A stretch of 64,000 nt of DNA, taken from contig NZ_CP042288.1 in the NCBI RefSeq assembly GCF_022559625.1, forward strand, positions 1,202,409 to 1,266,408. Direction: 5' to 3'. Every line of letters begins with the position of its first letter. Position 1 is the first letter of the stretch. The DNA is from Aquisalinus flavus. Its GTDB lineage: Bacteria > Pseudomonadota > Alphaproteobacteria > Caulobacterales > Parvularculaceae. Below are positions 60,329-64,000 of this stretch, piece by piece. Below the pieces are notes generated by a model. It searched no databases. It was not told where the DNA came from and saw only the letters and a list, made by a program, of their open reading frames with translations. A program made the position numbers and the translations under genes.

Positions 60329-60775
60329 TTACTGTTCTGTCTTTTGTTTCTGCACAAACGACCTTGATGGATCGATGAGATAGCGCTTGCGCAGGGCCTC
60401 CCGCCCCACCAGCGCCCGGAACCCCATCTGGTCACGGTTGGTCAGGGTGAATTCCGCCGGCCACACGTCGCTGCCAATCTGCAGCTCGGTACGGATCACA
60501 TAGCGGATTTCCTCCTTACCGTTTGAACTTCTTACCGCGCGCCGGTCGGCCACAGGCGCTTCGCAGTAAATCTCCGGTTTTTTCTTGCGCTGTACCGGAT
60601 GGATATAGAACGAAACGAACAGCGCGCCATCGCGGTCGAACTCCCGCACCTTGTAGGCGTGAATGGCAGAGGTCTTGGCACCGGTATCGATCTTGGCCTT
60701 CATGCGGTCTATGCCGAAGGCAGGCAGGCCGATCCATTCGCGCCAGCCCAGGGTTTTCGCCGGTGCCTTCTTCAC
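60329..60775 (-). CDS. RimB-like retropepsin-fold protease
   Basis: This 148-residue protein of the so-called ATP-dependent zinc protease family has a retropepsin-type active-site motif, [16 protein letters not shown] (Asp-Thr-Gly), and the second-half motif [12 protein letters not shown]. In Pseudomonas a relative (RimB) works with RimK. The GTG start overlaps the proS stop (GTGA), so translation is coupled to proS, and rimK follows 16 bases later. Confidence 0.88.
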   Translation of the reverse strand: MKKAPAKTLGWREWIGLPAFGIDRMKAKIDTGAKTSAIHAYKVREFDRDGALFVSFYIHPVQRKKKPEIYCEAPVADRRAVRSSNGKEEIRYVIRTELQIGSDVWPAEFTLTNRDQMGFRALVGREALRKRYLIDPSRSFVQKQKTEQ

Positions 60776-62115
60776 GCCGGAACGAGGGCCGAGATGATCT
60801 TCCCGGTCACATGATCCAGCGCCTCATCGGGCGTCAGTTCGATGCGCTCGCCGCTATGGCGCTCCTTGACCTCGACATGGCCGGTGGCAAGACCGCGCGG
60901 CCCGACAACCATTTGATATGGCAGGCCGATCAGGTCCATGCGGGCGAACTTCTCGCCCGGGCGAGCCGGTGTATCGTCATACAAGACCTCGATACCGGCG
61001 CCTTGCAGCTTGGCATAGAATTCCCGGCACAGGCGGTCGCTTTCCTCATCGCCCGGTTTGAGGTTGATGAGCCCGACATGGAACGGCGCCACCGGTACCG
61101 GCCAGCGGCAGCCATCCTCGTCGTGATAGGCCTCGATCAGGGCCCCCATCAGGCGGGATACACCGATGCCGTAGGAGCCCATTTGAACCGGCACGTTGCG
61201 GCCGTCATGGCCGGACACAACACAATTCATCGGCGCGGAATATTTGGTGCCGAAGAAGAAGATATGACCGACCTCGATCCCGCGAGCGGTGATGCGGTCA
61301 TCCTCCGGCACCTTCTCGAATTCTTTTTCGTCATACATCTCGTCCGTCGCTGCGTACAGAGAGGTGCGCTCCCGAACGAACGGCTCAAGGTCGCCATCGA
61401 AATCGACATCGGAACCCGGTACGGCCATGTCGATCAGCTCGCGATGACAGTAAACCTGGCTCTCGCCGGTTTCCGCCAGCACGATGAACTCGTGCGATAG
61501 GTCGCCGCCGATCGGGCCGGTATCGGCCTTCATCGGCACGGATTTCAGGCCCAGGCGGTTAAAGGTGCGCAGGTAAGCAACGAACATCTTGTAATAGGAC
61601 TTGCGTGCCGCTTCCTCGGTCAGGTCGAAGGAGTAAGTGTCCTTCATCAGGAATTCGCGGCCGCGCATGACACCGAAGCGCGGACGGATCTCGTCGCGGA
61701 ACTTCCACTGGATATGGTAGAGCATTTTCGGCAGGTCCTTGTAGGACCGTGTGCCCGCGCGGAAGATCTCGGTGACGAGTTCTTCATTGGTCGGGCCATA
61801 AAGCATTTCGCGGTCATGGCGGTCGGTGATGCGCAGCATCTCCTTGCCATAGGCCTCATAGCGGCCGCTCTCCCGCCAAAGCTCGGCCGACTGGATAGTC
61901 GGCATCAGCATTTCCACTGCCCCGGCGCGGTCCTGTTCCTCGCGCACGATCTGCTCGATCTTCTTGAGGACCCGATAGCCGAGCGGCAGCCAGGAATAGA
62001 TTCCCGCCGCGCCCTGGCGAATCATGCCGGCGCGCAGCATCAACTGATGGGAAATGATCTGTGCATCCGCCGGCGTTTCTTTCATCAGCGGCAGATAAAA
62101 GCGGGAAAGGTACAT
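60772..62115 (-). CDS. proS: Proline--tRNA ligase (short alphaproteobacterial form)
   Basis: This is a class II aminoacyl-tRNA synthetase. The 447 residues match the alpha/mitochondrial-like form that lacks the inserted editing domain. Landmarks are [39 protein letters not shown] text read as [28 protein letters not shown], and the C-terminal anticodon-binding fold with MVVGPRGL. Its stop overlaps the RimB-like start. Confidence 0.97.
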   Translation of the reverse strand: MYLSRFYLPLMKETPADAQIISHQLMLRAGMIRQGAAGIYSWLPLGYRVLKKIEQIVREEQDRAGAVEMLMPTIQSAELWRESGRYEAYGKEMLRITDRHDREMLYGPTNEELVTEIFRAGTRSYKDLPKMLYHIQWKFRDEIRPRFGVMRGREFLMKDTYSFDLTEEAARKSYYKMFVAYLRTFNRLGLKSVPMKADTGPIGGDLSHEFIVLAETGESQVYCHRELIDMAVPGSDVDFDGDLEPFVRERTSLYAATDEMYDEKEFEKVPEDDRITARGIEVGHIFFFGTKYSAPMNCVVSGHDGRNVPVQMGSYGIGVSRLMGALIEAYHDEDGCRWPVPVAPFHVGLINLKPGDEESDRLCREFYAKLQGAGIEVLYDDTPARPGEKFARMDLIGLPYQMVVGPRGLATGHVEVKERHSGERIELTPDEALDHVTGKIISALVPA

Positions 62116-62309
62116 GTGTGTTTGGTCCTGTCAGAATATCAGGCCTCTTTAGGTACGCCCGGGCCTGTTGTCCATATCTGTCCTGATGCCTGCGCACGGC
62201 GCAGAACGCAAGGAAAGCATACCTTCATGAAAGCCGCCAACACGAATTGAACAGGAATGATACCGACCGGACTGTCCGGGGACAGGCCTTGCGCAGGTCA
62301 GTGGACCAG

Positions 62310-62738
62310 TCAGGCCGACTTGCTGCAGCAATAGCCGGTCACTTCGATACGCAGCCGGTCGAGCGAAAATCCGTTCTGCAGGGCGCTGTCGCGCGCGGCT
62401 TCTTCCAGTTGCTCGCTGCCGATCATCCGGCTGTTGCCGCAAGTATCGCAAACAAGGAAAACCGGAATGTCAGACGCCGCCGAACTCGTGACCGAATACG
62501 CCTTCGTGGAGTCCAGCTTGTAGACAAGGCCCATTTCCATCAGATCCGACAAGGCCCGATAAACCGTCATCGGTGCCCGGACCCCCTCATCCTTGACCCG
62601 TTCCAGCAGGGCATAGGCTTTCATGGGGTTACCGTCGCGCTTCAGGGCATCGAACACGATTGCCTGGTTGCGGCTGAGGCTGTTGGCCCCCTTTTCCCGC
62701 TGCGCTGCGCCGGCTGCGTTGTTTCCATAGTCCACCAT
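62310..62738 (-). CDS. Fur/Zur-family regulator lacking histidines
   Basis: The protein has 142 residues. The winged helix is clear (APMTVYRALSDLMEMGLVYK, residues 55-74). The dimerisation part keeps a Cys-x-x-Cys (Cys97/Cys100) and an adjacent pair Cys137-Cys138 where relatives have a second Cys-x-x-Cys. No histidine occurs anywhere, so the usual Fur/Zur sensory sites cannot form in the normal way. It lies downstream of a TonB-dependent receptor on the same strand, an arrangement that suggests a zinc (Zur) role, but this is inference. Confidence 0.85.
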   Translation of the reverse strand: MVDYGNNAAGAAQREKGANSLSRNQAIVFDALKRDGNPMKAYALLERVKDEGVRAPMTVYRALSDLMEMGLVYKLDSTKAYSVTSSAASDIPVFLVCDTCGNSRMIGSEQLEEAARDSALQNGFSLDRLRIEVTGYCCSKSA

Positions 62739-62885
62739 GACACCCCTATCCTGTCTGACGGGTCCGGGACGGCTTTTGCACGCGACGCCTGCCCGGCGAC
62801 CCTTCGTTCGGGACGGTCAGCTTGCAAGACGCGATACAATCACTGATTGAACCTGACGATCCGTTCCCAATGGTTAAAGAGTATA

Positions 62886-62944
62886 ATTTCCACGCCTGAA
62901 TCACAACCGGTTTTTATACTGGCTGTGATATCAGGCGCGGAAAT
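62886..62944 (-). terminator. Long imperfect hairpin after the TonB-dependent receptor
   Basis: Arms of 26 and 27 nt (62886-62911 and 62918-62944) pair with few mismatches around a short A/T-rich loop. On the minus strand the hairpin is followed by TATACTC and then TTTAACC. It probably ends the receptor transcript. Its length is unusual for a simple terminator. Confidence 0.55.
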
Positions 62945-62960
62945 GGACCCTTATGTCCGC

Positions 62961-64000
62961 CTAGAAACCGGCCTCGAACGAGACCCTCAAATTACGCCCC
63001 GGCAACGGTACCTGGTCCTTGAGGAAAGACGTATGCTGACGCGCTTCCTCGTCCGAAAGGTTGTTTGCCGACACACGAAGGGCCAGTTTCTCGTTCTGCG
63101 GGAACGGCCGGTAGGTCACGTACAGGTTGAGCAGCGTGTACGCGTCTGTTTCCATCTCGAACGCTGCGATCTCATCCTGCTCCGCCGCGTAATCAACTTC
63201 CCCGCGAATCGATACCCGGTCCCAGTCGGCATTGAGGCCGGCGAGAACACCGAGCGGCGGGATACGCGGCAGGTTGCCATTGCCGCCACCGATCTCGGCG
63301 AGAACATATTCGACAGAACCATCGGCAATGAATTCGGCACCGAAGGCCGAGCCGAGCAGCATGTCGGCCTCGGCCTCGAACCCGCTGAAGGTCGCATCGG
63401 TAGCCTCATAGGCAAAGACCGGCAAGCCGTCTTCCTCCTCGCCGGTTTCGGCCTGATAGATATAGTCCTGATAGTCTGTATAGAAACCGTTGAGGGTAAA
63501 GTTCAGCCGCTGATAGCGTCCGCGCAGCACGGCCTCGGCGCCGGTGCTGGTCTCCAGACCGAGCGAGGCGTCGCCGACCTCGAAGGCCTCGGTCGCCAGG
63601 TGCGGGCCGTTGGAGAACAGCTCCTCGGTGGTGGGCGCCCGCTCTGTACGGAACACCGTGCCGCCGATCTTGACATTCTCCGTCAGCTGGTAGCCGGTTC
63701 CGCCGGACACGCTGAACCCGTCAAAGGACAGGTTCGTGCCCATGTCATCCTCGTGCTCGGTGCGCTCATAGCGCGCCGCACCTTCGAAATGCCACGGGCC
63801 TGTCTCATAGTCCTGGAAGGTGAAGATACCGACCTGACTGGTCTCGGTCGCCGGCACGAAGGCCTCCTCACCGATGGCCGAGAACTCGCGCTGGCGCATC
63901 TGCACCCCACTCGCCCCGCGCCAGCCACCCTGCGGGCGCTGGACCAGTTCGACCCGGCCCTCCCAGCCCTGATTGGCGAAGATCGTGCCGACCTCGCCCG
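62961..64000 (-). CDS. TonB-dependent outer-membrane receptor (5' end outside window)
   Basis: This is the C-terminal part, about 346 codons, open to the right edge. It shows barrel strands with alternating aromatic residues (FDGFSVSGGTGYQLTENVKI), the receptor block TERAPTTEELFSNGPHLAT and a C-terminal beta signal ending in Phe (LRVSFEAGF). ERAPTTEELFSNGPH and the neighbouring Fur/Zur gene suggest a ZnuD-like metal receptor. The plug domain and TonB box are not in the window. Confidence 0.88.
   Translation of the reverse strand, partial: GEVGTIFANQGWEGRVELVQRPQGGWRGASGVQMRQREFSAIGEEAFVPATETSQVGIFTFQDYETGPWHFEGAARYERTEHEDDMGTNLSFDGFSVSGGTGYQLTENVKIGGTVFRTERAPTTEELFSNGPHLATEAFEVGDASLGLETSTGAEAVLRGRYQRLNFTLNGFYTDYQDYIYQAETGEEEDGLPVFAYEATDATFSGFEAEADMLLGSAFGAEFIADGSVEYVLAEIGGGNGNLPRIPPLGVLAGLNADWDRVSIRGEVDYAAEQDEIAAFEMETDAYTLLNLYVTYRPFPQNEKLALRVSANNLSDEEARQHTSFLKDQVPLPGRNLRVSFEAGF

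Overview
The window is a high-GC stretch of alphaproteobacterial chromosome, most like a Caulobacterales/Hyphomonadales/Parvularculales-type genome. This is inferred from gene order and protein style: a lipoyl-domain E1-beta of pyruvate dehydrogenase, HWE/HisKA_2 histidine kinases, a GAAC-N7-GAAC type LexA box, an alpha-type short ProRS and LpxI instead of LpxH. Almost all of it is coding, and no rRNA, tRNA, CRISPR array or transposase was seen.

Layout. 1-8 kb: the pdhA and pdhB genes lie on the same strand but are separated by about 5.6 kb carrying an MFS transporter, an HWE kinase/response-regulator pair, two SDR oxidoreductases and a small exported protein. 7.7-16.3 kb: ftsB-like, GNAT, eno, a Tyr-rich lipoprotein, rpmF, a small exported protein, a cupin, pyrG, secG, a hydrolase and tpiA. 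16.5-24.7 kb: a PpiD-like foldase, trpE, then trpG-trpD-trpC, with a GAF/HisKA_2 kinase and a reverse-strand polysaccharide deacetylase between trpE and trpG. 24.7-29 kb is accessory: a four-hairpin palindromic element, a sulfotransferase, two paralogous membrane proteins and a divergent membrane-anchored AraC regulator. 29-35 kb: lexA, comEC, gltX, gltA. 35-50.9 kb is the conserved envelope/translation block read leftwards: rpsB-tsf-pyrH-frr-uppS-cdsA-dxr-rseP-bamA-ompH-lpxD-fabZ-lpxA-lpxI-lpxB. 51-62 kb: dnaE, lolD, lolC, a four-gene cassette (DUF2254, AspA/AstE-like, RimK, RimB-like) and proS. 62.3-64 kb: a Fur/Zur-type regulator and the 3' part of a TonB-dependent receptor.

Most striking observation: between lolD and dnaE is a 31-codon single-membrane-segment gene with a near-perfect Shine-Dalgarno. 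Its promoter carries one perfect and one near-perfect alphaproteobacterial SOS (LexA) box, and the perfect box closely resembles the one in front of lexA in this same window. It looks like a DNA-damage-induced membrane micropeptide in the style of Caulobacter SidA or E. coli TisB, possibly cotranscribed with dnaE.

Other notable points: a 14-bp triplication that creates two overlapping five-codon mini-ORFs leading into trpG; a Fur/Zur-family regulator with no histidine at all; the proS-rimB-rimK-aspA-DUF2254 cassette; and the tandem His-conserved membrane paralogues beside an AraC regulator.
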